From assembly GCA_910578605.1 (NCBI GenBank), contig CAJTQG010000004.1:32114-79804 (forward strand): 47,691 nt of DNA, given 5' to 3'. The notes below the pieces were generated by a model. It saw nothing but the letters and a program-made list of their open reading frames with translations, had not been told where the DNA came from and ran no database searches. Each line of letters starts with the position of its first letter. Position 1 is the stretch's first letter. Of the stretch, positions 8,591 through 17,361 are shown piece after piece. This stretch comes from an uncultured Lachnospiraceae bacterium (GTDB lineage: Bacteria; Bacillota; Clostridia; Lachnospirales; Lachnospiraceae). The position numbers were made by a program, and so were the translations under genes.

Positions 8591-10435
8591 GTGGAAGTAG
8601 CAGAGGATACAAGAAGAAATCAAAAGCCAAAGTACAATATGTGGCAGAATGTTTGCTACATGATTAGACTGGCGTGGTGTGAGAAGGAAAAAAAGGTACT
8701 TGTTCTTGGACTTTTGGTGGCGTTGCTTACGGTGCTCTCGAATCTTATCAATCTGTATATCTCTCCTACGGTGCTGGCTGCTGTGGAGAGAAAGTCATCT
8801 ATAGGAGATTTCATTTTTACCATTCTGTTGTTTGTGGGGGCAATGATGTTTTGCTCTGCCGCACTGTCTTATGTAAACGCCAATACACTGTTTGGACGAG
8901 TCAGCCTGCGCATGGTTATTGTTGGGAAAATAAATAAAAAAGCAGCTGTTACCTCCTATCCCAATACCGAGGATGATGAATTTATTAAGCTTACTGCCAA
9001 GGCGGCAAAATGTGCAGATAGAAACAGCGGGGCAACAGAGGCCGTTTGGAATACGATCGTGTCGCTTTTGTATAATAGCATTGGGTTTATTATTTATATC
9101 ATTTTATTATCTTCTGTTCATGTTGTTATGGTCATTATTATTCTTGTCACTTCCATTATTGGTTATTTCGTCAGCAAATATGTGAGTGGATATCAATACC
9201 GGCATCGCGATGAAGTTGCAGATTATGAAAATAAAATGTGGTATATCAGTAATATGGCAAGAGACTACAATGGGGCAAAGGATATCCGTATATTTGGAAT
9301 GAAGTCATGGTTTGAGGAAGTGCAAAGTAAAATTTTGGATTCCTACATGTCATTTTATCGAAGAGCAGAAGGCATTTATATTTGGGCGAAAATAACGGAT
9401 TTGATAATGGCATTTTTGCGCAACGGCATTGCCTACGGGTATTTAATTCATCTTGTTTTGTCTAATCATCTGACAGCCTCCCAGTTTTTGCTTTATTTTT
9501 CTGCAGTGGGTGGTTTTACTACATGGGTTATGAGTATTCTTGAGAATTTAGTTACTCTCCACCGACAGAGCCTTGATTTGACAACGGTTCGGGAATGTCT
9601 GGAATACCCGGAATGTTTTCGATTTGAGGAGGGGGAGCATCTTTTGCCGGACAATCGGAAAAAATATGAGATACGCTTAGAGAATGTATCTTTTCGCTAT
9701 TTAGGGGCTAAGGAGAATACTCTGTCACATATGAATTTGACATTGCATCCAGGGGAGAAGCTTGCTGTTGTGGGAGTGAACGGAGCCGGAAAGACAACGT
9801 TAGTTAAACTGCTCTGTGGATTATTGGAACCTACAAAGGGGCGTGTTCTCTTGAATGGAAGGGATATCAGGGAATATAACCGGAGAGATTACTATTGTAT
9901 GTTCAGCGGGGTATTCCAGCAGTTTTCCCTTATTGCCGGAACGATAGGAACGAATATTGCTCAGAGGGAGGAGGGGATAGATAGGTCAAAGATGGAGCGG
10001 TGTGCTAAAATAGCAGGTTTGGAGGAGAAAATCCAGTCGCTGCCAAGGAAGTACGATACCCATTTGAACAGAGAGGTATATGAAGATGCGGTGATGCTGT
10101 CAGGAGGAGAACTTCAGCGTTTAATGCTGGCGAGGGCGCTGTACAAGGATGCGCCTATTGTCCTGCTTGACGAGCCCACAGCAGCATTAGACCCCATTGC
10201 TGAGGCCCAGATGTATCAAAAGTATAATGAACTCACAAGGGGACGAACTTCTGTATATATATCCCACAGATTGGCAAGCACTAGATTCTGCAATCGGATT
10301 ATTCTGCTTGACAATGGCGGCATTGCAGAGGAAGGAACCCATGATGAATTGATGAAGCTGGGGGGCGCATATGCGAAGATGTTTGCCGTTCAGAGTAAAT
10401 ATTATCAGGAGGGGGAAGTGCAGGATGAAAAATAA
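8591..10435 (+). CDS. ABC half-transporter, permease-ATPase fusion (first of pair)
   Basis: Exporter half-molecule of 614 residues: about six membrane helices (residues 35-310) followed by an ATPase domain. Walker A is GVNGAGKTT near residue 395, the signature is LSGGELQRLMLARAL, Walker B is IVLLDEP with its catalytic glutamate, and the H-loop is ISHR. There is no N-terminal C39 peptidase domain, so it does not itself process a leader peptide. The GTG start at 8591 is the first in-frame start after a stop at 8582; its AAAGGAGAAGG lies rather far upstream. The second half-transporter overlaps its end by 11 bases, so the two probably form a heterodimer. The substrate is unknown; peptide or lipid export is possible. 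Confidence 0.9.
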   Translation: MEVAEDTRRNQKPKYNMWQNVCYMIRLAWCEKEKKVLVLGLLVALLTVLSNLINLYISPTVLAAVERKSSIGDFIFTILLFVGAMMFCSAALSYVNANTLFGRVSLRMVIVGKINKKAAVTSYPNTEDDEFIKLTAKAAKCADRNSGATEAVWNTIVSLLYNSIGFIIYIILLSSVHVVMVIIILVTSIIGYFVSKYVSGYQYRHRDEVADYENKMWYISNMARDYNGAKDIRIFGMKSWFEEVQSKILDSYMSFYRRAEGIYIWAKITDLIMAFLRNGIAYGYLIHLVLSNHLTASQFLLYFSAVGGFTTWVMSILENLVTLHRQSLDLTTVRECLEYPECFRFEEGEHLLPDNRKKYEIRLENVSFRYLGAKENTLSHMNLTLHPGEKLAVVGVNGAGKTTLVKLLCGLLEPTKGRVLLNGRDIREYNRRDYYCMFSGVFQQFSLIAGTIGTNIAQREEGIDRSKMERCAKIAGLEEKIQSLPRKYDTHLNREVYEDAVMLSGGELQRLMLARALYKDAPIVLLDEPTAALDPIAEAQMYQKYNELTRGRTSVYISHRLASTRFCNRIILLDNGGIAEEGTHDELMKLGGAYAKMFAVQSKYYQEGEVQDEK

Positions 10436-12425
10436 AAAGAAATTTCATTTTCTGAGTGAAACAGTTAAATATAAAGGTAAATATAAAGATAAACAAACAG
10501 ATAAAGAAAAAGAGAATAAGAAAGAAGATAATCATGGGAAAGAGGATAATGAAAATAATGTGAAAAAATTAGTTTCGTGGACAGAGGCATATCAAATAAA
10601 CAGTCGGGCCTTTCAGTTGATATACAAGGAAAACCCGTCTATGATGATTTCCCGTCTCCTGTGTGTTGTGTGGGAGGCCCTCACCCCCTATGTGGGGATT
10701 TATTTCTCAGCGCTTATCGTGGGAGAGTTAGCCGGAAATAAAGATATGAGCAGATTGAAAGAGTTAGTATTGATTACCTTGCTTTCCCAGGCGGGAATTT
10801 CACTGATATCTGCTTTTTTATCTAAATGGAGAAATACACAAAGCTGTGCTGTGTACTATCAGGTGGAAAAGATTTATACGAAGAAATTGATGGAGATGGA
10901 TTTTGTCCATATTGATAATGCCAAAATTCATGAACAGTTATATAAGATACAGCAAAATCAGAGAGGAGGCGGATGGGGGCTGTTTAAGGTGATCTTCGAC
11001 TATGAAGCCATTGTTTCTGCCATATTTACTTTATTTGGAGGCATAACTCTTACCGTCTCTCTTTTTACAAGCGCTGTGCCGGAGCAAGGAGGAAAATATA
11101 CGATTTTAAATAATCCCTTGTTTTTAGTTCTGGTGATTTTTAGTATGTTAGCGGTCACTTACATTTCACCGGTTTTGACTAATAAGGCGGGAAGCTACTG
11201 GGCAATGAACTCGGATGTGCATAATTTGGCCAATCGTCTATTTGGACATTTTGGCTGGCTGGGTTCCAGGTGGAAGTTTGCGGCAGATGTGCGCATGTAT
11301 CGGCAAGATATCATATGTGACAAGTACAATGGAAATAAAGAAGGGGCTTTTTGTTCAAAGGGAATATTTTCCCGCTATTTTGCCGGTATAGCGGGCTTAT
11401 ATCATGGAGCGGCGGCGGGAATTTCTGTTATATTTACGGGTATAGTATATTTGTTTGTCTGTCTGAAGGCATGGACGGGAGCTTTTGGCATTGGGGCGGT
11501 TACCCAATATATTGCTTCTATCACAAAAGTTTCCTCGGGTGTTTCCTCCCTGATTTTGATGGCGGGAAGTATGAGAAATAATGCTTCTTTTTTAAAGCAG
11601 TCATTTGAGTTTTTGGATTTACCAAATCCAATGTATCAAGGTAGTCTCACAGTGGAAAAGAGAATGGACAGAGAGTACGAGGTGGAATTTAGAGGTGTCT
11701 CCTTTCAATATCCGGGAAGCGAAAGTTTTGCTCTGAAAAATGTAAATGTGAAGTTTCGTGTGGGGGAGCGTCTGGCAGTAGTGGGGGAGAACGGAAGCGG
11801 AAAAACTACATTTATTAAGCTGTTAACCCGGCTGTATGACCCAACAGAGGGGCAAATACTTTTAAACGGTATAGATATAAGAAAATATAGTTATTTGGAA
11901 TATATGTCAATTTTTTCGGTGGTATTTCAGGATTTTATGCTGTTTGCATTTCCATTAGGACAGAATGTGGCGGCAGAAACAGAGTGTGACAGTAAAAAGG
12001 TCAGGGAATGTTTAGAAAAGGCGGGTTTTGGGGAACGGCTTTTTACAATGCCGGATGGTATCCATACTTATCTCTATAAACATTTCAGCAAGGAGGGTGT
12101 GGATATCTCAGGAGGCGAGGCGCAAAAAATTGCTCTTGCCAGATGCCTGTACAAAGATGCTCCATTTATTATATTGGATGAACCAACAGCGGCCCTTGAC
12201 CCTATAGCTGAGGCGGAGGTATATACTAGATTTAACGAATATGTGGGAGATAAGACGGCAATCTATATCAGCCATCGCCTGTCCTCCTGTCGCTTTTGTG
12301 ATGAGATTGCAGTGTTTGACAGTGGACAGATTGTGCAGCTTGGCTGCCATGAACAGCTGGTGAAAGAAAAGCAGGGAAAGTATTTTGAACTGTGGCAGGC
12401 ACAGGCACAATACTATACTGGGTAA
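10425..12425 (+). CDS. ABC half-transporter, permease-ATPase fusion (second of pair)
   Basis: Partner exporter subunit of 666 residues. I place the start at ATG 10425, which follows GAGGGGGAAG and overlaps the preceding gene by 11 bases; an upstream in-frame ATG at 10371 lacks a good ribosome binding site. Residues 1-45 are a lysine- and glutamate-rich low-complexity stretch unlike the rest of the protein. About six membrane helices follow, then the ATPase: Walker A GENGSGKTT near residue 455, signature ISGGEAQKIALARCL, Walker B FIILDEP with glutamate, and H-loop ISHR. Both ATP sites of the pair look catalytically complete, which is not always true for heterodimeric exporters. Confidence 0.9.
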   Translation: MKNKKKFHFLSETVKYKGKYKDKQTDKEKENKKEDNHGKEDNENNVKKLVSWTEAYQINSRAFQLIYKENPSMMISRLLCVVWEALTPYVGIYFSALIVGELAGNKDMSRLKELVLITLLSQAGISLISAFLSKWRNTQSCAVYYQVEKIYTKKLMEMDFVHIDNAKIHEQLYKIQQNQRGGGWGLFKVIFDYEAIVSAIFTLFGGITLTVSLFTSAVPEQGGKYTILNNPLFLVLVIFSMLAVTYISPVLTNKAGSYWAMNSDVHNLANRLFGHFGWLGSRWKFAADVRMYRQDIICDKYNGNKEGAFCSKGIFSRYFAGIAGLYHGAAAGISVIFTGIVYLFVCLKAWTGAFGIGAVTQYIASITKVSSGVSSLILMAGSMRNNASFLKQSFEFLDLPNPMYQGSLTVEKRMDREYEVEFRGVSFQYPGSESFALKNVNVKFRVGERLAVVGENGSGKTTFIKLLTRLYDPTEGQILLNGIDIRKYSYLEYMSIFSVVFQDFMLFAFPLGQNVAAETECDSKKVRECLEKAGFGERLFTMPDGIHTYLYKHFSKEGVDISGGEAQKIALARCLYKDAPFIILDEPTAALDPIAEAEVYTRFNEYVGDKTAIYISHRLSSCRFCDEIAVFDSGQIVQLGCHEQLVKEKQGKYFELWQAQAQYYTG

Positions 12426-12480
12426 TATGAATATCTTCACTTTGCTCTGTTGTCTAATGCGTTGAGAATTGAGGTAATAT

Positions 12481-13884
12481 ATGATAAAAGAAAAATTTAA
12501 TGAAAATAATCTTAAAAATTATGTTGTGCCAGAATGGTTTGAGGATGCAAAATTCGGGATATTTATTCACTACGGTGTATACTCAAAGCCTGGATATGGG
12601 GATGAATGGTATGGACATTGGATGTATTTAAAGGATTCCAAATCATGGGGAGGAGATGATATTTATCATTATCACAAGAATACCTATGGTGGTGTGCAGA
12701 ACTTTGGATACAAAGATTTTATTCCAATGTTTATGAAAGATATTCAGAGTTTTCGTGACAATTCTATGGCGGATAAGTGGGCAAAGCTATTTAAACGTGC
12801 GGGGGCAAAATATGTTATGCCCGTAGGGATTCATCACGATTCTGTTGCACTCTATCAGTCGGATATACAAAAAGAATATAATTCTGTATCTTTAGCAGGG
12901 GTGGATTACTGCCGATTGCTTCAGACTGCCTGTAAAAACCAGGGGCTTCATTTTGGTATATCCAATCATTTTGCAGAAAACATATGGTTTTTTGACAAAG
13001 AGCATGGAGAAGATACGGATATTGTGAATCCTCAATATAGTGAGCTTTATGGGTATGGACTTACAGAGGAGGAGCATGTAAAAAAGTGGTATGACATATC
13101 TATGGAAATCATTGAGAAATATCATCCAGAATTGATTTATTATGACTTTGATCTTCAAAAACCGGAATATGCCGTATATAGACGGAAAATGCTGGCGGAA
13201 TATTATAATATGGAAAAGAATGCCCGGGAATTGAATGGGGTAGTCTGCTGTTATAAATATAATGCCTTTGAGAATGGTGAGGCGGTACTTGATGTGGAAC
13301 GGGGAGCATTGAGCAATATAAGAGAAATGCACTGGCAGACAGATACTTCAGTTGGTACAAAATCCTGGGGCTATACAAAAAATGAGGTGTTTGGAAGTAC
13401 CCATCGTTATCTCTGCGAGCTTGTGGATACCGTGAGTAAAAACGGCAATCTTTTGCTGAATATTGGGCCGATGCCTGATGGAACAATACCAAGAGAGGCC
13501 AGGGAGATATTGGAGGGAATGGGAAGATGGCTGGAGAAAAATCAGGAGGCGATTTTTGGTACAAGACCGTGGAGTGTATTTGGTGAGGGACCTCATGTGA
13601 ATAGCGTAAAAGGTGAATTTTCAGACGAAGTTGTATATGATGTGAGAGATGTGCGTTATACAAGAAGCAAAGATGGTTCATATGTGTATGCTATTTTTAT
13701 GGGTAAGCCTTTGGAAAATGAGATTTTGCTTTCTGAGTATCATGAGCTTCCCAAGAGTGTGGAGTTATTGGAAACTCATCAAAAGCTGGAGTGTATGCTT
13801 TCTGGTGGAAAGCTGAGGGTGATGTTAAAGGAAAGCAAGGAAAAAATTGACGGAATGTTTGTTTTGAAAATCGAGAGTAAATAA
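12481..13884 (+). CDS. GH29 alpha-L-fucosidase, intracellular
   Basis: Glycoside hydrolase that should release terminal alpha-linked fucose. Family hallmarks are WFEDAKFGIFIHYGVYS near the N-terminus, FKRAGAKYVMPVGIHHD, and NGNLLLNIGPMPDGTIP near residue 325. The nucleophile is probably D222 in LIYYDFD, where many family members have WFDG. There is no signal peptide, so the enzyme acts on imported oligosaccharides. The 467-residue length is normal for the catalytic domain plus a C-terminal beta domain. It starts 55 bases after the ABC pair with GAGGT upstream and no terminator between them, so it may be co-transcribed with the transporter genes. Confidence 0.87.
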   Translation: MIKEKFNENNLKNYVVPEWFEDAKFGIFIHYGVYSKPGYGDEWYGHWMYLKDSKSWGGDDIYHYHKNTYGGVQNFGYKDFIPMFMKDIQSFRDNSMADKWAKLFKRAGAKYVMPVGIHHDSVALYQSDIQKEYNSVSLAGVDYCRLLQTACKNQGLHFGISNHFAENIWFFDKEHGEDTDIVNPQYSELYGYGLTEEEHVKKWYDISMEIIEKYHPELIYYDFDLQKPEYAVYRRKMLAEYYNMEKNARELNGVVCCYKYNAFENGEAVLDVERGALSNIREMHWQTDTSVGTKSWGYTKNEVFGSTHRYLCELVDTVSKNGNLLLNIGPMPDGTIPREAREILEGMGRWLEKNQEAIFGTRPWSVFGEGPHVNSVKGEFSDEVVYDVRDVRYTRSKDGSYVYAIFMGKPLENEILLSEYHELPKSVELLETHQKLECMLSGGKLRVMLKESKEKIDGMFVLKIESK

Positions 13885-13921
13885 AAAGAAATCTAACCTG
13901 GGGATTATCCTAGTGTTTTTG

Positions 13922-13967
13922 TAACCTCCAAACGAGTGTAAAATACAATTACACAGTTTGGAGGTTA
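13922..13967 (+). terminator. Long hairpin between fucosidase and DAHP synthase genes
   Basis: TAACCTCCAAAC (13922-13933) pairs perfectly with GTTTGGAGGTTA (13956-13967), and inside GTGTAA pairs with TTACAC. A short TATTTT follows on the plus strand. It lies between two convergent genes and probably ends transcription from the plus side. Confidence 0.65.
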
Positions 13968-14002
13968 TATTTTGAAATGCTACGCAAAGGTTGTTTCGAC
14001 AG

Positions 14003-15031
14003 TTATACTTCCTCAGCCAACTCATAAATCAGTTTTTCTGTTTTTTCCCATCCCAGGCATGGGTCTGTAATAGACTTTCCATAGCAATGGCCGTTTACTG
14101 CCTGGGCTCCATCTTCGATATAGCTCTCAATCATCAGACCTTTTACGAGTTTGCGGATATCGGTGGAAACCTTACGGCTGTGCATAATATCTTTGCTGAT
14201 ACGAATCTGTTCTAAAAAGTTTTTGCCGGAATTGGAGTGATTGGTGTCAATAATAACAGAGGGGTTAGAAAGCTCCTTCTCTCCATATAATTCCAATAAA
14301 TGCTGCAGGTCTTCATAATGGTAATTAGGCATATTGCGTCCAAATTTGTCCATATATCCCCTCAAAATAGCATGGGCATATGGATTGCCGGCCGTTTTTA
14401 CCTCCCATCCCCGGTAAAGAAAAGTATGGCTGCACTGTGCCGCAATAATGGAATTCATCATTACAGTCAAATCACCGCTGGTGGGATTTTTCATTCCTGC
14501 CGGTATGCCCAGGCCACTGGCTGTCAGTCTGTGTTGCTGGTCCTCCACCGAGCGGGCCCCAACCGCCACATAGGAGAGCAGATCGGAGAGGTATCTGTGG
14601 TTTTCAGGATAGAGCATCTCGTCTGCACAAGTAAAGCTAGTCTCCTCCACAGCCCGCATGTGCAGTTTACGAATAGTAATGATTCCCTTTAGCATATCCG
14701 TCTCTTTTTCAGGGTCGGGCTGGTGCAGCATTCCCTTGTAACCCACACCGATTGTCCTCGGCTTGTTTGTGTAAATACGTGGGATAATAAAAATTTTATC
14801 CGACACGGCATCCTGCACTTTTCGCAGTCTCAAAATATAATCAATAACCGCATCCTCATTGTCGGCTGAACAGGGCCCGATAACAAGAAGTAGTCTATCG
14901 TCTTTGCCGTTAAAGATGTTGCTGATTTCCTCGTCACGTTTTTTCTTTGTGTTCTCAATATGTGCGCTTACCGGAAATTGATTTTTTAATTCTTCCGGTG
15001 TAGGCAGCATTTGTAAAAATTCCATTTTCAT
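14003..15031 (-). CDS. aroF: 3-deoxy-7-phosphoheptulonate (DAHP) synthase, class I
   Basis: First enzyme of the shikimate pathway, joining phosphoenolpyruvate and erythrose 4-phosphate. The 342-residue length and sequence match the AroF/AroG/AroH type: LLLVIGPCSADN, IPRIYTNKPRT, GYKGMLHQPDP, SGLGIPAGMKNPTSGD and IDTNHSNSGK are recognisable family motifs. The N-terminal extension of about 50 residues is where feedback control usually resides in this class. The start follows GGAGG six bases upstream on the minus strand. It is a single-gene unit, with its own promoter and a perfect palindrome at the -35 box. Which aromatic amino acid inhibits it cannot be told from the sequence. Confidence 0.93.
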   Translation of the reverse strand: MKMEFLQMLPTPEELKNQFPVSAHIENTKKKRDEEISNIFNGKDDRLLLVIGPCSADNEDAVIDYILRLRKVQDAVSDKIFIIPRIYTNKPRTIGVGYKGMLHQPDPEKETDMLKGIITIRKLHMRAVEETSFTCADEMLYPENHRYLSDLLSYVAVGARSVEDQQHRLTASGLGIPAGMKNPTSGDLTVMMNSIIAAQCSHTFLYRGWEVKTAGNPYAHAILRGYMDKFGRNMPNYHYEDLQHLLELYGEKELSNPSVIIDTNHSNSGKNFLEQIRISKDIMHSRKVSTDIRKLVKGLMIESYIEDGAQAVNGHCYGKSITDPCLGWEKTEKLIYELAEEV

Positions 15032-15126
15032 CCTATACCTCCAGTAACTTTACCTGTTATCAATACATTAAAAAAACAGTATTATTGTCATTTTAAATAT
15101 AAATCAATACAAATTTATTGTTTACT

Positions 15127-15155
15127 ATGATACATCTTAAAGAAAGCACTGTCAA
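15127..15155 (-). promoter_or_regulatory. Promoter of the DAHP synthase gene
   Basis: On the minus strand TTGACA (15155-15150), a 17-base spacer and TATCAT (15132-15127) form a near-consensus promoter. The transcript starts near 15120, leaving a leader of about 90 bases. The -35 lies inside a perfect palindrome. Confidence 0.7.
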
Positions 15156-15169
15156 TCGGGATTGACAGT
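15148..15169. promoter_or_regulatory. Perfect 22-bp palindrome, candidate operator
   Basis: ACTGTCAATC (15148-15157) and GATTGACAGT (15160-15169) are exact inverted repeats with GG between them. The left arm contains the -35 box of the DAHP synthase promoter, so a protein bound here would be expected to block it. I do not recognise the regulator. Confidence 0.6.
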
Positions 15170-15224
15170 AACACAATTTTCCTTTTGACTAGCATTTATC
15201 TAAATAGCAATTTCTTGCGCATTC

Positions 15225-15253
15225 TTGCAAATAAGATAGATTCATAATAAAAT
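15225..15253 (+). promoter_or_regulatory. Possible promoter of the OmpR-type two-component genes
   Basis: TTGCAA (15225-15230), 17 bases, then TAAAAT (15248-15253). The expected start near 15260 lies within the left arm of an inverted repeat GATTACTAA/TTAGTAATC (15255-15263 and 15290-15298). The assignment is moderate. Confidence 0.35.
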
Positions 15254-15329
15254 AGATTACTAAGGCTGTTAAGGCGTTTGTTTTCTATTTTAGTAATCGG
15301 TCAGGAATCAGTGAAGGAGGAAGGTAAGA

Positions 15330-16025
15330 TTGAAAATATTACTTGTGGAAGATGATATAGAAATCAGCAATATGCTGAAAAGTTTTTTGATGACGGAAAA
15401 TTTTCAAGTGATCACTGCGCTAGATGGGGAGAGCGCCTGTGAAAAATTTTTTCAGGAAGAGTACAGTTTGGTGTTGTTGGACCTTATGATACCCAAGCTC
15501 AGCGGGATGGAGGTTTTAAAAAGAATAAGGGGAACCAGTACGGTTCCTGTCATTATTATTTCTGCAAAGGACACGGATTCTGACAAAACATTAGGTTTAG
15601 GACTTGGAGCAGACGACTACATTGCAAAGCCTTTTTCTGTTGCGGAGGTGTTAGCAAGAATAAAAGCCAACATTAGAAGAAATACCACCTACGCAGCTGG
15701 ACAACAGCAGAAGGAGGAGGAACAACTTAAAATAGGTGAACTTTTAATGAAGACAAAAGATTACTCGGTGGAAAAAAATGGAGAGAAGATTGAATTGACT
15801 GCAAAGGAATTTGAAATCTTAAAGCTTTTGATGAAAAATCCTAAGAGAGTATACACGAAAGAGCAATTATACTCGTCTATTTGGAATGATAGGTACTGTG
15901 AGGATGAGAATGCAGTAAATGTACATATCAGCAGACTTCGCAGTAAGATTGAGGACAATCCCCGCAGTCCTAAATATATTGTGACTGTATGGGGAATTGG
16001 TTATAAGATGGGGGATGTAGAATGA
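15330..16025 (+). CDS. OmpR/PhoB-family response regulator
   Basis: Transcription regulator of 231 residues with a TTG start following AGGAGGAAGG. The receiver domain has the acidic cluster VEDD, the phospho-acceptor D51 in LVLLDLMIP and the conserved lysine in AKPFS. The C-terminal winged helix (about 135-230) ends in the typical VNVHISRLRSKIEDNP and YIVTVWGIGYKM. The kinase gene overlaps its stop by four bases (ATGA). With the ABC genes downstream, the arrangement resembles systems that sense and resist cell-envelope antimicrobials. Confidence 0.94.
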   Translation: MKILLVEDDIEISNMLKSFLMTENFQVITALDGESACEKFFQEEYSLVLLDLMIPKLSGMEVLKRIRGTSTVPVIIISAKDTDSDKTLGLGLGADDYIAKPFSVAEVLARIKANIRRNTTYAAGQQQKEEEQLKIGELLMKTKDYSVEKNGEKIELTAKEFEILKLLMKNPKRVYTKEQLYSSIWNDRYCEDENAVNVHISRLRSKIEDNPRSPKYIVTVWGIGYKMGDVE

Positions 16026-16972
16026 ATGAAAATATGATATGGATGGCGCTTACGGGAATGCTGATATTCTGCATATTGGTTATAGCATATCAGCAGTTTG
16101 TTTTTAGAAGGGGCACACAGACAATGCTGCAGGATATTAGCAGAAAGCTGCAGGATATTTTAGAAAACGATAGTGATGAGAAAATAATGGTTTTTACAAA
16201 CAACAAAAAAATTTCACTGTTGTGCAGGGAGATAAATCGATTATTGTTAGATAGGCAGAAAATAAGAGCAGAGTACAGAAAGCAGGAAATGTCCTCAAAA
16301 AAAATGCTTGCCAATATATCCCATGATATAAAAACACCCTTGACTGTTATTTTAGGTTATTTAGAAATGCTTCGATTGAACGGGGAGAAGATGGAAGAAG
16401 AACAAAAGAGGGAGGCGATGCAAAAGGTAGAAAAGACGGCAGAGCAGGTAATGGATTTAATCAATCAATTTTTTTCACTGGCAAAACTGGAGGCGGGGGA
16501 TATGGATATGGAAATAAGTAAAATTCATATCAACGAATTGTGCAGAGAGGGGATACTCGGATTTTATGACATTTTATTGCAGAAGGATTTCGAAGTGGAT
16601 ATTCATATTCCGGAGCAGGAAATTTATGTGTGGGGCAATGAGGATGCTATTCATCGGATTTTTATGAATTTAATCTCCAATGCCATTCGTTATGGCAGCC
16701 ATGGAAAATATATAGGTCTTACATTAAGGGAGAATAAAAAGAATGCTTTTATTGATGTGATAGATCATGGAGCGGGGATAAAAAAGGAATTTGCCCAAAA
16801 TGTATTTACGCGCTTGTACACTATGGAGGATTCCCGAAGCCGCAATATGCAAGGGAGTGGATTAGGTCTGACCATTGCAAAAGGACTTGCCCGACAATTA
16901 GGAGGCGATTTGTATTTGGACAGTGAACCTTATGAGAGAACTATATTTACTGTAGAATTGAAAAAATGCTAA
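16022..16972 (+). CDS. Sensor histidine kinase with a single membrane helix
   Basis: Partner kinase of the OmpR-type regulator, overlapping it by four bases. One hydrophobic helix spans residues about 6-26, with almost nothing outside the cell, so direct ligand binding outside is unlikely. The H-box ISHDIKTPLTVILGYLEML carries the phospho-acceptor H101. The ATPase part shows NLISNAIRYG, DHGAGIKKEFAQ and GSGLGLTIAKGLARQLGG. Kinases of this compact kind are often paired with lantibiotic or bacitracin protection transporters and may sense through the transporter. That link here is inferred from gene order. Confidence 0.92.
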   Translation: MNENMIWMALTGMLIFCILVIAYQQFVFRRGTQTMLQDISRKLQDILENDSDEKIMVFTNNKKISLLCREINRLLLDRQKIRAEYRKQEMSSKKMLANISHDIKTPLTVILGYLEMLRLNGEKMEEEQKREAMQKVEKTAEQVMDLINQFFSLAKLEAGDMDMEISKIHINELCREGILGFYDILLQKDFEVDIHIPEQEIYVWGNEDAIHRIFMNLISNAIRYGSHGKYIGLTLRENKKNAFIDVIDHGAGIKKEFAQNVFTRLYTMEDSRSRNMQGSGLGLTIAKGLARQLGGDLYLDSEPYERTIFTVELKKC

Positions 16973-17361
16973 GATACAAGGTTAAATGGCAATAGTATAT
17001 AAAATGAAACGGAAATCATGAAAAAAATATTGGGGAGAGAAAAATTAAGAAAAGATGTAAAAGTGAAAAAGAAAGTGAAAATACAAGAGTAAATAGTAAA
17101 TGGAAGAAACAAATGGATAGAAATGAAAAAGACAAAGATAATCAAAATGAAAAAGATAATGAAAAAGAAATAAAAAGAAAGAAATTTGTAAGAATTGATT
17201 TATATTTTTGAAAGTCTGAACTGCTACAATGATATTACACCGTAGGAGAAATAACAGAAAAGATTCCAATTATTAAGTGTGTTGTTAGGGCAGGTACAGT
17301 TTGTAGTTGCTGCATTTATGCACTGATATGAGGAAAGGTTGAAAATAGGAGGTATGTATCT
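16973..17361 (+). other. Purine-rich gap between kinase and ABC transporter
   Basis: Most of 16999-17195 is nearly pure A and G on the plus strand, with repeating GAAAAAGA and GATAAT units. It contains only weak open frames encoding Lys/Glu/Asn strings, such as 17018-17092, without a convincing ribosome binding site. A possible extended -10 box (TGC TACAAT at 17225-17230) and a strong AGGAGG at 17348-17353 serve the ABC gene. I see no gene here. Confidence 0.5.

Noticed and set aside
14300..14692. 130-codon plus-strand open frame inside the DAHP synthase gene
   Set aside because: It is antisense to a well-supported enzyme gene and has no ribosome binding site or recognisable domain.
15032..15147. 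T-box or other known riboswitch in the DAHP synthase leader
   Set aside because: The mapped promoter leaves only about 90 bases, and no T-box sequence or specifier-like hairpin is visible.
17018..17092. 24-codon open frame in the purine-rich gap
   Set aside because: The product is a Lys/Glu/Val string from low-complexity DNA and there is no convincing ribosome binding site.
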